The notes below the pieces were generated by a model. It had not been told where the DNA came from. It ran no database searches and saw only the letters and a program-made list of their open reading frames with translations. Source: Ramlibacter sp. (lineage in GTDB: Bacteria > Pseudomonadota > Gammaproteobacteria > Burkholderiales > Burkholderiaceae_C). Taken from it: DNA of 33,604 nucleotides. A program made the position numbers and the translations under genes. Positions 7,722 to 17,539 of the stretch are shown here, one piece after another. Each line of letters begins with the position of its first letter. The first letter of the stretch is position 1. The stretch is taken from positions 1-33,604 of the forward strand of contig JAQZBU010000029.1 of NCBI GenBank assembly GCA_029237735.1, written 5' to 3'.

Positions 7722-8597
7722 ATGCTGATCCGTTTCACCAAGATGCAGGGCGCCGGGAACGATTTCGTCGTGCTGGACGAAACGCGCGCACGGCTGGGCC
7801 TGACACCCGGCCAGTACCGCTTCCTTGCCGACAGGCACTTCGGCGTCGGCGCCGACCAGGTGCTCTCGGTGCGGCCCTCGCCGGCCCCCGGCATCGACTT
7901 CGAATACGTCATCCACAACGCCGACGGCGGCGAGGTCGAGCAATGCGGGAACGGCGCGCGCTGCTTCGCCCGGTACGTGCGCGACAAGGGCCTGACGTCC
8001 CGCGACGCCGTGAAAGTGAGCACGGTGTCGGGCGTGATCGAGCCGCGGCTCAACCCCGACGGTCGCGTGACGGTGGACATGGGCCCGCCGGTATTCGAGC
8101 CGGCCGTGATCCCGTTCGATGACGCCGGCCTGTCGTCCCTGCCCGACGGACCGTGGGAAAAGTGGCACCTGGCGCTTGGCACCCGCGCCGATTCCACTAT
8201 CATTTCTGTAGCGGTTCTCTCGATGGGCAACCCGCACGCCGTGCTGGAGGTGGCGGATGTGGAGCAGGCGCCGGTGAGCACGCTGGGGCCCCTGATCGAG
8301 AACCATCCGCGCTTTCCCAATCGGGTGAATGCGGGTTTCATGCAGGTGGTGGACCGCTCGCACATCCGTCTGCGAGTGTGGGAGCGGGGTGCCGGCGAGA
8401 CGCTGGCCTGCGGCACCGGGGCCTGCGCGGCGGTGGTGGCGGGCATCCGCCTGGGCCGGCTGGATGCGAAGGTCGACGTGGAAACGCACGGCGGCCTGCT
8501 GACGATAGAGTGGGCCGGCAATGGTGCGTCAGTATTCATGACGGGGCCGGCCGTCACGGTGTTCGAAGGCGAGATTGAGGTACCCGATTCACTATGA
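7722..8597 (+). CDS. dapF: Diaminopimelate epimerase
   Basis: Converts LL- to meso-diaminopimelate, the direct lysine precursor and the residue that MurE adds to the peptidoglycan stem (murE lies downstream in this window). A PLP-independent racemase with two catalytic cysteines: C75 in EQCGNGARC and C230 in LACGTGAC. The start [19 protein letters not shown] and the blocks MGNPHAV and [10 protein letters not shown] are typical. At 291 residues it is slightly longer than E. coli DapF (274), with extra residues around 135-160 ([18 protein letters not shown]). An upstream frame from 7548 is antisense to the Nudix gene and is not the start. Its TGA overlaps the next ATG (ATGA at 8594-8597). Confidence 0.96.
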   Translation: MLIRFTKMQGAGNDFVVLDETRARLGLTPGQYRFLADRHFGVGADQVLSVRPSPAPGIDFEYVIHNADGGEVEQCGNGARCFARYVRDKGLTSRDAVKVSTVSGVIEPRLNPDGRVTVDMGPPVFEPAVIPFDDAGLSSLPDGPWEKWHLALGTRADSTIISVAVLSMGNPHAVLEVADVEQAPVSTLGPLIENHPRFPNRVNAGFMQVVDRSHIRLRVWERGAGETLACGTGACAAVVAGIRLGRLDAKVDVETHGGLLTIEWAGNGASVFMTGPAVTVFEGEIEVPDSL

Positions 8598-9286
8598 AAA
8601 CAGATGGCATGAACCCGATCACCGAAGACGACATCGCCAACTACCTGGCCAATACCCCCGACTTTTTTGCGCGGCATGCGCAGCTTCTGGCCGCGGTGCA
8701 GCTCTCCAGTCCGCACGGCACGCGGGCCGTGAGCCTGCAGGAGCGCCAAGCCGAGATGTTGCGCGAGAAGATCAAGGCGCTGGAGCATCGGCTGATGGAC
8801 ATGGTGCGCCACGGAAACGAGAACGTGATCATCGCGGACCGGCTGCATCGGTGGGCGCGCAACCTGTTCCAGGTGCAGTCGGGCCGGGCGCTGCCCGCCA
8901 CGATCGCCGCGGAAATCCAGAACCAGTTCATGGTGCCGCAGGTGGCGATCAAGGTCTGGGACGTGGACAGCCGCTACGGCGCCGAGGTGTTCGCCGAAGG
9001 CGTGAGCGAGGATGCCAAGAGCTTCGCCTCCTCGCTGACGCAGCCCTATTGCGGCGTCAATTCCGGCTTCGAGGCCGTGAACTGGCTAGAGGACACGGCA
9101 ATGGCAATGTCGATTGCGCTCATCCCCTTGCGCGAGGGCAACGCCAACGGCACGGGCCCGGCTTTCGGCATGCTGGTGCTGGCATCACCCGACCCGCAGC
9201 GCTTCCAGAGCGGCATGGGCACGGACTTCCTCGAGCGCATCGCCGAGCTGGCGAGTGCGGCGCTGTCGAGGCTGCGCGCGAAATAG
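8594..9286 (+). CDS. DUF484 family protein (GAF-like)
   Basis: A 230-residue protein of the DUF484 family, which is usually found between dapF and xerC in proteobacteria. [29 protein letters not shown] (about 8-36) is the family's N-terminal hallmark, followed by [28 protein letters not shown], a coiled-coil-like helix (about 46-73), and a GAF-like C-terminal domain of about 140 residues ending in a helix ([18 protein letters not shown]). No catalytic motif is seen. The function is not established; the repeated linkage with xerC suggests a role near chromosome dimer resolution, but that is association only. Starts in an ATGA overlap with dapF. Confidence 0.9.
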   Translation: MKTDGMNPITEDDIANYLANTPDFFARHAQLLAAVQLSSPHGTRAVSLQERQAEMLREKIKALEHRLMDMVRHGNENVIIADRLHRWARNLFQVQSGRALPATIAAEIQNQFMVPQVAIKVWDVDSRYGAEVFAEGVSEDAKSFASSLTQPYCGVNSGFEAVNWLEDTAMAMSIALIPLREGNANGTGPAFGMLVLASPDPQRFQSGMGTDFLERIAELASAALSRLRAK

Positions 9287-9333
9287 CCATGCAACCAGTG
9301 CGCTGTCCTGCAAGACCGCGTGATCCCGCCCCA

Positions 9334-10257
9334 ATGCAGACTATGAACCTGGTCGAGCGCTACCTCGAGCATGTGCGGGTCGAAAAGCGCCTCGCGGCTC
9401 GCACAGTGGAGCTCTATTCGCTGGACTTGCAAAAGCTCACTGAGAACGCCGCCAATGCTGGCGTGGAGCTCACACGCGTGCAGAACGCGCACATCCGCCG
9501 TTGGGTGGCGCAGATGCACGGCGCGGGTCGCAGCGGGCGCGGCATCGCGCTGATCATGTCGGGCTGGCGCGGCTTCTACACGTGGCTGGGGCGCCAAGGG
9601 CTTGTTGACAGCAATCCGGTGCAGGATGTGCGCGCGCCGAAGGCGCCCAAGCCGCTTCCCAAGGCGCTCAGCGTGGACGATTCGGTGCAGCTGGCAGCCT
9701 ACGAGAACGCCGATGCCGATCCGTGGCTCGAAGCGCGCGACAGCGCGATGGTCGAATTGCTCTACGGCTGCGGGCTGCGCGTGGGGGAGCTGGCAGGGCT
9801 CGACGCAGCCGCCAGCAGTGGCGCACGCGGCTGGATCGACCTCCAGGCCGCCGAAGCCCACGTGCTGGGCAAGGGGAGCAAGCGCCGCACGGTGCCGGTG
9901 GGCAGCAAGGCCATCCTGGCGTTGGAGCGCTGGCTGGCGGTGCGCGAGCAAGGCGGGCCGCAGGCGCAAGCCGCGTTGTTCGTCGGCCGTCATGGAACAA
10001 GGCTCACGGCACAGGCCATCTGGCAGAGACTGAAGCGCCGCAGCCTGCTCGCGGGACTCGCTACGCCGGTCCACCCGCACATGCTGCGCCACTCTTTCGC
10101 AAGCCACGTGCTGCAGTCCAGTGGCGATCTTCGGGCGGTGCAGGAGCTGCTGGGCCACGCCAACATCACGACCACCCAGGTCTATACGCGGCTCGATTTC
10201 CAGCACCTTGCGAAAGCCTACGACGCCGCGCACCCGCGCGCGCACCGAAAAAAGTAG
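9334..10257 (+). CDS. xerC: Tyrosine recombinase XerC
   Basis: Site-specific recombinase that, with XerD, resolves chromosome dimers at dif near the septum. N-terminal SAM-like core-binding domain (about 5-92), C-terminal catalytic domain (about 108-300). All six active-site residues are present: R149 (GCGLRVGEL), K180 (GKGSKRR), H249 and R252 (HPHMLRHSF), H275 (LLGHAN) and the nucleophile Y284 (TTQVYTRLD). 307 residues from this ATG. The start is uncertain: ATG 9289 (15 residues longer) and ATG 9343 (three shorter) are also in frame, and none has a clear Shine-Dalgarno. The open frame continues upstream into the DUF484 gene but that part is an out-of-frame shadow. The convergent gene begins 2 bases after the stop. 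Confidence 0.93.
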   Translation: MQTMNLVERYLEHVRVEKRLAARTVELYSLDLQKLTENAANAGVELTRVQNAHIRRWVAQMHGAGRSGRGIALIMSGWRGFYTWLGRQGLVDSNPVQDVRAPKAPKPLPKALSVDDSVQLAAYENADADPWLEARDSAMVELLYGCGLRVGELAGLDAAASSGARGWIDLQAAEAHVLGKGSKRRTVPVGSKAILALERWLAVREQGGPQAQAALFVGRHGTRLTAQAIWQRLKRRSLLAGLATPVHPHMLRHSFASHVLQSSGDLRAVQELLGHANITTTQVYTRLDFQHLAKAYDAAHPRAHRKK

Positions 10258-10259
10258 CT

Positions 10260-11972
10260 TCAGCCCGTCAAGGTGAAGACCGCCCGCTTGCTGTCGGGGG
10301 TAACGTTATTCAGCAGCGCGGACAGCCGGTCGATCACCTGCTGTGCACCGGCCCTTTCGGTGGGCGCCAGCGTCTGCGCGATTCGCACGTGCGCCACCCA
10401 CTCTATCGGCTTGTTCTTGAACGGCATCAGGCAGCGCGCCACGATGCGCGGGCCGATGGACGCTGCTTCCTCGGCGGTGAGCGGCCCTTCCACCAGCATG
10501 CCGAAACGCAATTCCGACAGGCGCGCCACCCCATCGATGTCGCGCGCCGCCGCCAGCAACCGGCCGGCCACACGCAAGGGAAGCTCTTCGGCCGAACGCG
10601 CGCCGAAAATGCGCCGCACATGGTCGCGATTGACAAGGTCGATCACCAGCACCGCGCTCTGGTATTTCAGCCGTGCGGAACGCGCCATCATGCGGGCCAG
10701 CCGCTCGACGAACACCTGCTGGTTGATGAGGCCCGTCGCGGGATCGATGCGGTCCATGCCCTGGATGCGTCGGTTGTGCTCGCGCCGCTGCTGGCTGCGC
10801 ACCATCAGGATTACCAGCAGCACCGGCAGCTCGATGGCGATGCCAACCTGCATGCCGTGCATGGTCAGGAAATTTACCGGGATCAGTCCCCAGAGCCGAG
10901 CGAGAGGGAAGGCCGCTCCGATGATTACCGGCAGCATGCCGCCCAACAGGCCGAGCGCATATCGGTCACCGCGCCGGGCCGCCCAGATCACCGCGGCGGC
11001 TGCGACGGTGCTGGTCATCACGATGTACGGCACCATCAACCTGAAACGCAGGGAGGGCTCGACCAGGACGATACCGAGCGCGACCGGTGCCGACAGCAGC
11101 GCCAGAATGTTCATCAGCAAGTCCAGGTTGCGCGAACGCTCGCGCAGCGACACCACCGCCGAGAAGAACCACAGCAGAGAGCCGACGGCCAGCACCGGCA
11201 GGACCATGGACGACACGTCGTTCCACGCGGGCCAGTGAGGCCACAGGTGCAGGCCGCCGATGCCGGTCATCGCTGCCTGGGCCAGGCCCATGAGCGCGAC
11301 GCTAAGGGCATAGAAGCCGTAGGAGCCATCGCGCAGCGAGACGGCGCTCAGCAACCCTACGGCGACGGCGAGACCGGCCAGGCCGAAATAGATGCCCAGG
11401 ATCAGCGAGGTGCGCTGCTCGCTGCGGCTCAGGTGGCTCTCGCTCACGAAAGTAAGCGGCGCGCTGAAGGTGTGGGGGTTCTCCACGCGCAGCAGGTACT
11501 TGCGAGGCTCCTCGGCGGAGACCAGCACCGGCAGCAACGGGTGGCGGTGCGGCACCGGCCAGTCGGCCACTGCCAGGGTGTCGCCGGCCGACTGGGGTAT
11601 CCACTGTCCCACGCTGTCGGGCGTGAAGAGCGTGACGCGGTTCACTGAGGGGTACGGGATTTCCAGGTACCAGCGCTCGGCGTCCGGAGCCGGCGGGATC
11701 GTGAAGCGAAACCACAGTGTCTTGCCGGTGGCGATCGGGTAGATGGTCCCGTGGCGTGTGGGAGCCCATTCGATGCGCGAATCGGTGGCCACGCTTTCCA
11801 CGCGCGTGTCGCCTGTCGTGTCGATCCAGGCGTCGCCCCAATCCTGCAATTGCACGGGTTGCCGCGCGGTGTCCAGCTCCAGGATCGTGCGTGCTCCCAC
11901 CGGCGCCGCGGCGACCGCGACGAGCAGCAACACGAATCCCAGCAGCCTGCGGCCGCACTCCTTCAACCCCAT
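10260..11972 (-). CDS. Membrane sensor: 7TMR-DISM extracellular + 7TM + degenerate GGDEF domain
   Basis: A 570-residue sensor. Signal peptide about 1-27 (LLGFVLLLVAVAAAPVGA), periplasmic beta-sandwich of the 7TMR-DISM type (about 30-180, with WFRFTI and YLEIPYPSVNRVTLF), seven hydrophobic segments between about 188 and 395, then a GGDEF-fold domain (about 407-545, with DPATGLINQQVF replacing the usual DxLTGLxNR). The GG(D/E)EF signature is replaced by SELRF (486-490), so diguanylate cyclase activity is not expected, though the VIDL metal-binding Asp position is kept. Start ATG 11970-11972 has a strong GAGGAGG 8-9 bases upstream. A very long minus frame reaching 13910 crosses rlmI and cobW antisense and is not the gene. 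Its ligand and output are unknown. It may signal by protein contact. Confidence 0.85.
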   Translation of the reverse strand: MGLKECGRRLLGFVLLLVAVAAAPVGARTILELDTARQPVQLQDWGDAWIDTTGDTRVESVATDSRIEWAPTRHGTIYPIATGKTLWFRFTIPPAPDAERWYLEIPYPSVNRVTLFTPDSVGQWIPQSAGDTLAVADWPVPHRHPLLPVLVSAEEPRKYLLRVENPHTFSAPLTFVSESHLSRSEQRTSLILGIYFGLAGLAVAVGLLSAVSLRDGSYGFYALSVALMGLAQAAMTGIGGLHLWPHWPAWNDVSSMVLPVLAVGSLLWFFSAVVSLRERSRNLDLLMNILALLSAPVALGIVLVEPSLRFRLMVPYIVMTSTVAAAAVIWAARRGDRYALGLLGGMLPVIIGAAFPLARLWGLIPVNFLTMHGMQVGIAIELPVLLVILMVRSQQRREHNRRIQGMDRIDPATGLINQQVFVERLARMMARSARLKYQSAVLVIDLVNRDHVRRIFGARSAEELPLRVAGRLLAAARDIDGVARLSELRFGMLVEGPLTAEEAASIGPRIVARCLMPFKNKPIEWVAHVRIAQTLAPTERAGAQQVIDRLSALLNNVTPDSKRAVFTLTG

Positions 11973-12043
11973 TTTCCGGACCCTCCTCAAGGCTATTGTG
12001 CTTGCTCCAAGCGCCGGCATTTTCCGCCTGGCAACAAGGCGGG

Positions 12044-12049
12044 GACAAT
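12044..12049 (+). promoter_or_regulatory. Candidate -10 box for rlmI (leaderless)
   Basis: GACAAT ends eight bases before the A of the rlmI ATG (12057) and no Shine-Dalgarno is seen (GGGGCC precedes the ATG). The layout (-10, then CGGGGCC, then ATG) resembles that before dapF. The -35 is weak (TTTCCG at 12021-12026). Inference only. Confidence 0.35.
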
Positions 12050-12056
12050 CGGGGCC

Positions 12057-13241
12057 ATGAAAACGATCCGGCTGAAAGACGGCAAGGAGCGCTCGCTGCT
12101 TCGCCGCCACCCATGGATTTTTGATTCCGCCATCGCCAGGGGCGGCGGTGACCCCGGCGAGACCGTGCGCGTGGAATCGCATGCGGGCCAGTTCCTCGCC
12201 TGGGCGGCCTTCAGCCCGGCCTCGAAGATCCGGGCCCGGGCGTGGAGCTTCGACGAGGGCCAACGCATCGACGCGCACTTTCTCGGCGCCACCTGCGAGC
12301 GGGCGGTGCGGGCCCGCAAGCGCTTCGACATCCGCAGCGACAGCATGCGGCTGGTGCACGGCGAATCGGACGGCCTGCCCGGCCTCATCGTGGACCGCTA
12401 TGGCGACACCCTGGTGGCCCAGTTCCTCTCCGCCGGCGCGGAGCGCTGGAAGGCGCAGCTGGCCGATGCTCTCCTGGAAGAAACGGGCCTGGCCCGGCTT
12501 TATGAGCGCTCGGACACTAACTCGCGCTCCCTGGAAGGCCTTGCGCCCGCGTCGGGCTGGCTGCGCGGCGAGGGGCCGACGGAACTCACGATCCGGGAGA
12601 ACGACTGGGCGCTCACGGTGGACATCGCCGGCGGCCACAAGACCGGGTTTTACCTGGACCAGCGCGACAGCCGGCGCAAGTTCTCCGAATACGCGCGGCG
12701 GCTGCAGTTCCAGCGCGTGCTGAACTGCTATTGCTACACCGGCGGCTTCACCGTGGCGGCGCTTTCGGGCGGCGCCGCGCATGTCACCTCGATCGATTCG
12801 TCCGGGCCGGCCCTGGAGCGGGCGCGGGCGCACGTGGCGCTGAACAGCTTCGCTGCGGCGCGGGCGGACTTCCTGGACGCCGACGTCAACGCATCCTTGC
12901 GCCGTTTCATCGAAGAGGGCCGCACTTTCGACGCGATCGTCCTCGATCCGCCCAAGCTCGCCCCGACGGCGGCCCATGCCGACCGCGCGGCCCGGGCCTA
13001 TAAGGACATCAACCGGCTGGCGCTGAAGCTCCTGGAGCCGGGCGGCGTGCTGTTCACGTATTCCTGTTCGGGCGGCATCAGCGCCGACCTTTTCCACAAG
13101 ATCGTCGCGTCGGCGGGAGCCGACGCGGGGGTGGACGGCTACATCGGCGAGCGGCTGGGCGGCGCGCCGGACCACCCCATGACGCTCGCGTTCCCGGAAG
13201 GGGAATACCTCAAAGGACTCGTCGTGGCGAAGAAGGACTAA
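12057..13241 (+). CDS. rlmI: 23S rRNA (cytosine(1962)-C(5))-methyltransferase-like, class I SAM-dependent
   Basis: A 394-residue RlmI-type enzyme, expected to methylate C1962 of 23S rRNA. An N-terminal PUA domain (about 1-80; RLKDGKERSLLRRHPWIFDSAI) binds RNA, and a central EEHEA-like linker domain leads to the Rossmann methyltransferase fold. RVLNCYCYTGGFTVAAL is motif I, LDPPKLA (about 296-302) is the catalytic motif IV, and FTYSCSG follows. GHKTGFYLDQRDSR is a family hallmark. The exact rRNA position is known for E. coli RlmI and assumed here by homology. The gene diverges from the GGDEF-like sensor with 84 bases between starts. The cobW-like gene follows after 34 bases, probably in the same transcript. 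Confidence 0.88.
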   Translation: MKTIRLKDGKERSLLRRHPWIFDSAIARGGGDPGETVRVESHAGQFLAWAAFSPASKIRARAWSFDEGQRIDAHFLGATCERAVRARKRFDIRSDSMRLVHGESDGLPGLIVDRYGDTLVAQFLSAGAERWKAQLADALLEETGLARLYERSDTNSRSLEGLAPASGWLRGEGPTELTIRENDWALTVDIAGGHKTGFYLDQRDSRRKFSEYARRLQFQRVLNCYCYTGGFTVAALSGGAAHVTSIDSSGPALERARAHVALNSFAAARADFLDADVNASLRRFIEEGRTFDAIVLDPPKLAPTAAHADRAARAYKDINRLALKLLEPGGVLFTYSCSGGISADLFHKIVASAGADAGVDGYIGERLGGAPDHPMTLAFPEGEYLKGLVVAKKD

Positions 13242-13275
13242 ACTTTCCCTCCTTTTCCATTGCGAAATCGCTGTC

Positions 13276-14340
<1,065 letters not shown>

Positions 14341-14476
14341 GGTAGGCTAGCGCCTTCCAAAAATAAGGCGGGGGCGCCGGATGATTGTCTCGATTCTGCA
14401 ACTTATGGGTTTTCCCTTTGGCAGTGGCGCGTCCGAACGCAGGAGTGAAAACCCCAACAGTAGGCGCCCGGAGGGG

Positions 14477-14493
14477 GACAATCGGGGTATAAC
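14477..14493 (+). promoter_or_regulatory. Candidate promoter region upstream of dksA
   Basis: Two -10-like boxes overlap the gap before dksA: GACAAT (14477-14482), 17 bases after CCAACA (14454-14459), and TATAAC (14488-14493). Either would give a leader of about 90-100 bases before the chosen GTG start. No operator is recognised. Confidence 0.3.
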
Positions 14494-14587
14494 TCGCTCT
14501 CATGAAGGCGATACACCAACAGAACAAGGACAGTGGGCGGGTGCGCGGGCGGACCATGCCGTCGCCGCTGCCGCGAGGAGACAGGAA

Positions 14588-15562
14588 GTGAAGTCCCAAA
14601 CCAAGGCCGGCAAGCCGGCGGCGAAGGCCAAACCCGCGGCCAAAGCTGCGGCGAAGAAGGCCGCACCGCCCAAGAAGGCAGTGGCCAAGCCGGCCGCTAA
14701 AACCCCGGCCAAGAAGGTCACCAAGCCGGTTGCGAAAGCGCCGGCCAAGAAAGCCCCCGTGAAGGCAGCCAAGCCGGCAGCGAAGAAACCAGCGGCAGCG
14801 CCCAAGGCCAAACCGGCCGTGAAGGCAGCTGCAACCAAGCCCAAGGCAATTCCGGCCAAGCCGGTCGCCAAGCCCCTCGCCAAGGCGAAAGCCCCGGCAG
14901 GGCCGGCATTGCCAAGGGCCATGCCTCCCCGTCCCGACGCGGCCGCCCTCGGCGCCGAGCCGGCGCGGGCCACCAAACCATCGGCGCGCCTCGCGCAGAT
15001 CACGGTGCCCTCCATGGCGCAATCCGTGGCATCGACCGCCGCCAAAGCAAGCTATATCCAGACAATGGCCGATTCCGTCCTCACTCCTCCACCCCTGGTG
15101 GCCATCAAAAAAGATCCCAAGCTCGCCAACAACTGGAAGAGCAAGGCGGTCGAAGAGCTCACAGACGCCGAGGTCCTGGCCATGCCGGACACGGAGTACA
15201 TGAACGAAAAGCAGATGGCTTTCTTCCGCCTGAAGCTGGCGCAGCTTAAGCAGGAAATCCTCAATAGCGCTGGTGAGACCACCGAGCACCTTCGCGAAGA
15301 CACCGTGATCGTGCCCGACCCGGCCGATCGCGCGACGATCGAGGAAGAGCACGCGCTGGAGCTGCGCACGCGCGACCGCGAGCGCAAGCTGCTCAAGAAA
15401 ATCGAGCAGTCCATCGCCCGCATCGATGCCGGAGATTACGGCTACTGCGACGAGACCGGCGAACCGATCGGCGTGGGTCGCCTGCTGGCGCGGCCCACGG
15501 CCACGCTGTCGCTGGAGGCGCAGCAGCGCCGCGAGCTCAAGCAGAAGATGTTCGGGGACTGA
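14588..15562 (+). CDS. dksA: DksA-type RNA polymerase-binding regulator with Lys/Ala/Pro-rich N-terminal tail
   Basis: A 324-residue protein. The C-terminal ~125 residues are DksA, which binds the RNA polymerase secondary channel and, with ppGpp, retunes rRNA and amino-acid promoters. The coiled-coil tip motif DPADRA (244-249) keeps both acidic residues, and RTRDRERKLLKKIEQSIARI follows. The zinc finger is degenerate: of four Cys at spacing 3-18-3, only C287 is present and the others are T290, S308 and A311. Residues about 2-103 are almost only Lys, Ala and Pro (AAKPAAK-type repeats), like histone H1 tails, followed by a linker to about 200. Start GTG 14588 is chosen because AGGAG lies seven bases upstream; the open frame to an ATG at 14381 crosses the promoter region and has no Shine-Dalgarno. 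The tail probably binds DNA or RNA non-specifically (inference). Confidence 0.9.
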   Translation: MKSQTKAGKPAAKAKPAAKAAAKKAAPPKKAVAKPAAKTPAKKVTKPVAKAPAKKAPVKAAKPAAKKPAAAPKAKPAVKAAATKPKAIPAKPVAKPLAKAKAPAGPALPRAMPPRPDAAALGAEPARATKPSARLAQITVPSMAQSVASTAAKASYIQTMADSVLTPPPLVAIKKDPKLANNWKSKAVEELTDAEVLAMPDTEYMNEKQMAFFRLKLAQLKQEILNSAGETTEHLREDTVIVPDPADRATIEEEHALELRTRDRERKLLKKIEQSIARIDAGDYGYCDETGEPIGVGRLLARPTATLSLEAQQRRELKQKMFGD

Positions 15563-15601
15563 TCCCTTCTTCCCTTCCGAGAGTCCCAGTCCCTACTTCT
15601 C

Positions 15602-17518
15602 ATGGCCACCAAAGACGAAGGTGCCGGCCTGCTGTCGAAGGTAGTGAAGTTCGTCAAGAACCCGACGACGAGCTGGGCCGACCTCGACCAGCAGGAACTC
15701 GATCGCGAGAGCAGCTACTCCAAGCAGATGCTCAAGGAGATGATCGAGCGCAAGCGCCGCAATGACTTCGTCCGCAAGCGCGAGTTCGACATGCTGCGCA
15801 AGATGCGCCGTAGCGAGGTGATGGCCGGACAGGACCCGGGGGCACGGCCGTCCTTCTTCCAGAGCTCGATGCCGTCCAAGCCCGACGATCGCGCCACCAC
15901 GCTCAAGAAGATCGACGAGATCGAGGCGCAGATGTCGATGCAGTGGTGGAAGACCAAGCATGGCGAGATGTCCAGCCGCAGCGGCAGCAGCACTAATTTC
16001 CCGATGTCCTCGCACGTGCCGGCCGATGCGGCCGACGAGCCGTCGGACGCGCCATCCATGCGTTCCACGGCTTACACGCGTACCACGCCGGCTTCGCTGG
16101 ACCAGGCCCAGCCCAACGAAAAGACTCAGCCGGCCGAACTGCCGCCGATGCTCGATTACGAATCCCAGCAGTCGCTGCAGCAGTCGTCCGGGTTTCCCGC
16201 GCCCGCGCCGGCGCCCCTCGAACCGGCCGTGCCACTCGTGGCCCCGCCCCCCGAGCGAGCCCCGGCCGACGTGCTGCGTGTTGCAACGCCGCTGGAGCGG
16301 CCGCCCGAGGCCCCCTCGATTTCTGCCGTGACGCCCGCGGCGGGGCCAGTTTCGGAGTCTGCCAACACCAGCACCGGATTCACGCCGTCCAAGGTGTTTG
16401 CGATCGACGTCGATGAATTCGCCCACGATCCCGAACTGGAAGAGGCGTCCATCCGCTTCGCCAACGGCGATGACGCCGGCGCCGAAGCCGGCCTGATGGA
16501 GATGCTGAACCCACAGGGCACGCGCATCGACCATGATGAAACCTGGCTGACCCTGTTCGATCTGTATCGCGCGACGGGCCAGCAGGATCGTTTCGAGACT
16601 GCGGCCATCGATTTCGCCGGCCGGTTCGGCCGCTCCGCGCCGCAGTGGTTCTCCATCCCGGAGGCGGTGAGCCGCATGCACGCGCAGCCCGCCGCCGCTG
16701 CCGTCAACGCCGTGCAGCCGCCTGCCAACTGGACCTGTCCCGCGACCATGGGCACGCAAACCGTCGCCGCCATGACGGTCGCGCTGGGCAAGGCCACGCC
16801 GCCGTGGCGGCTGTCGTGGGTCAAGCTCAATACGATCGACGAGGCCGCCGTCGAGAGTCTCAACCGGCTCTTCACTCAGTGGACGTCGCAGCCGGTGCAG
16901 CTGCGCTTCATTGGCGCTGACAAACTGGAAAAAGTCCTCATTGACGCTACGCCGGCCGGCGACAACAGCGTGAACCCCGCGTGGTGGAAGCTGCGCATGG
17001 AAGTGCTGCGCGTGATGCACCGCCCCGACGAGTTCGAGCTGGTGGCGCTGGACTACTGCGTCACGTACGAGGTGTCCCCGCCCTCCTGGGAAAGCGCGCG
17101 CTGCGAATACAAGCCGCTTCAGGCTGACGGCAGCTATGTTGCGGGCCACACCGACGTCGGCGAGGATTTCCGCGACTCCGGCCTGAGCATGGGCTACAGC
17201 GACACCAACGCCGGCGGTGGCAACTCCCAGATGTCCAACATTTCCACGGTCGAGCTGGCGGGGCAGATCGTCGGCGACGCGACCCAGGCGCTGAACACGC
17301 TCGATTTCAAGATGGGGGAAGCCGACGTGATGGTGATCTCCTGCGCCCGCCTGATCCGCATTGATTTCTCGGCCGCAGGGTCGGTGCTCAACTGGGTCAC
17401 GGCGCGGCAGGCCGAGGGCCGTCAGGTGCAGTTCGTCGAAGTACACCGCCTGGTAAGGGCGTTCTTCAATGTCATCGGCATCAGCGAATACGCGCGGGTG
17501 CTGGTGCGCGCGGACTAA
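15602..17518 (+). CDS. Uncharacterised large protein with C-terminal STAS-like domain and TPR-like middle
   Basis: A 638-residue protein of unknown function. Residues 1-110 are charged and helical (KRRNDFVRKREFDMLRKMRR). About 110-265 is a low-complexity Ser/Pro/Ala linker. About 266-352 looks like a pair of TPR/FimV-type helices (DETWLTLFDLYRATGQQDRFETAAIDFAGRFG). The C-terminal 93 residues resemble a STAS domain, with RIDFSAAG (586-593) where STAS proteins carry the (phospho)Ser motif D-S-S-G; Ser590 is the candidate. A weaker STAS-like strand-helix region is near 400-450 (VQLRFIGADKLEKVL). No signal peptide or membrane segment is seen. Start ATG 15602 is 39 bases after dksA, without a clear Shine-Dalgarno. 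Its position between dksA and hslVU suggests a stress or signalling role, not proven. Confidence 0.85.
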   Translation: MATKDEGAGLLSKVVKFVKNPTTSWADLDQQELDRESSYSKQMLKEMIERKRRNDFVRKREFDMLRKMRRSEVMAGQDPGARPSFFQSSMPSKPDDRATTLKKIDEIEAQMSMQWWKTKHGEMSSRSGSSTNFPMSSHVPADAADEPSDAPSMRSTAYTRTTPASLDQAQPNEKTQPAELPPMLDYESQQSLQQSSGFPAPAPAPLEPAVPLVAPPPERAPADVLRVATPLERPPEAPSISAVTPAAGPVSESANTSTGFTPSKVFAIDVDEFAHDPELEEASIRFANGDDAGAEAGLMEMLNPQGTRIDHDETWLTLFDLYRATGQQDRFETAAIDFAGRFGRSAPQWFSIPEAVSRMHAQPAAAAVNAVQPPANWTCPATMGTQTVAAMTVALGKATPPWRLSWVKLNTIDEAAVESLNRLFTQWTSQPVQLRFIGADKLEKVLIDATPAGDNSVNPAWWKLRMEVLRVMHRPDEFELVALDYCVTYEVSPPSWESARCEYKPLQADGSYVAGHTDVGEDFRDSGLSMGYSDTNAGGGNSQMSNISTVELAGQIVGDATQALNTLDFKMGEADVMVISCARLIRIDFSAAGSVLNWVTARQAEGRQVQFVEVHRLVRAFFNVIGISEYARVLVRAD

Positions 17519-17539
17519 AAGAGAAGTTGGGCGTTGGGG

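Noticed and set aside
14381..14587. Upstream ATG start for dksA giving 69 extra residues
   Set aside because: The extra residues are not domain-like, the ATG lacks a Shine-Dalgarno, and the stretch holds the candidate promoter. GTG 14588 has AGGAG at ideal spacing.
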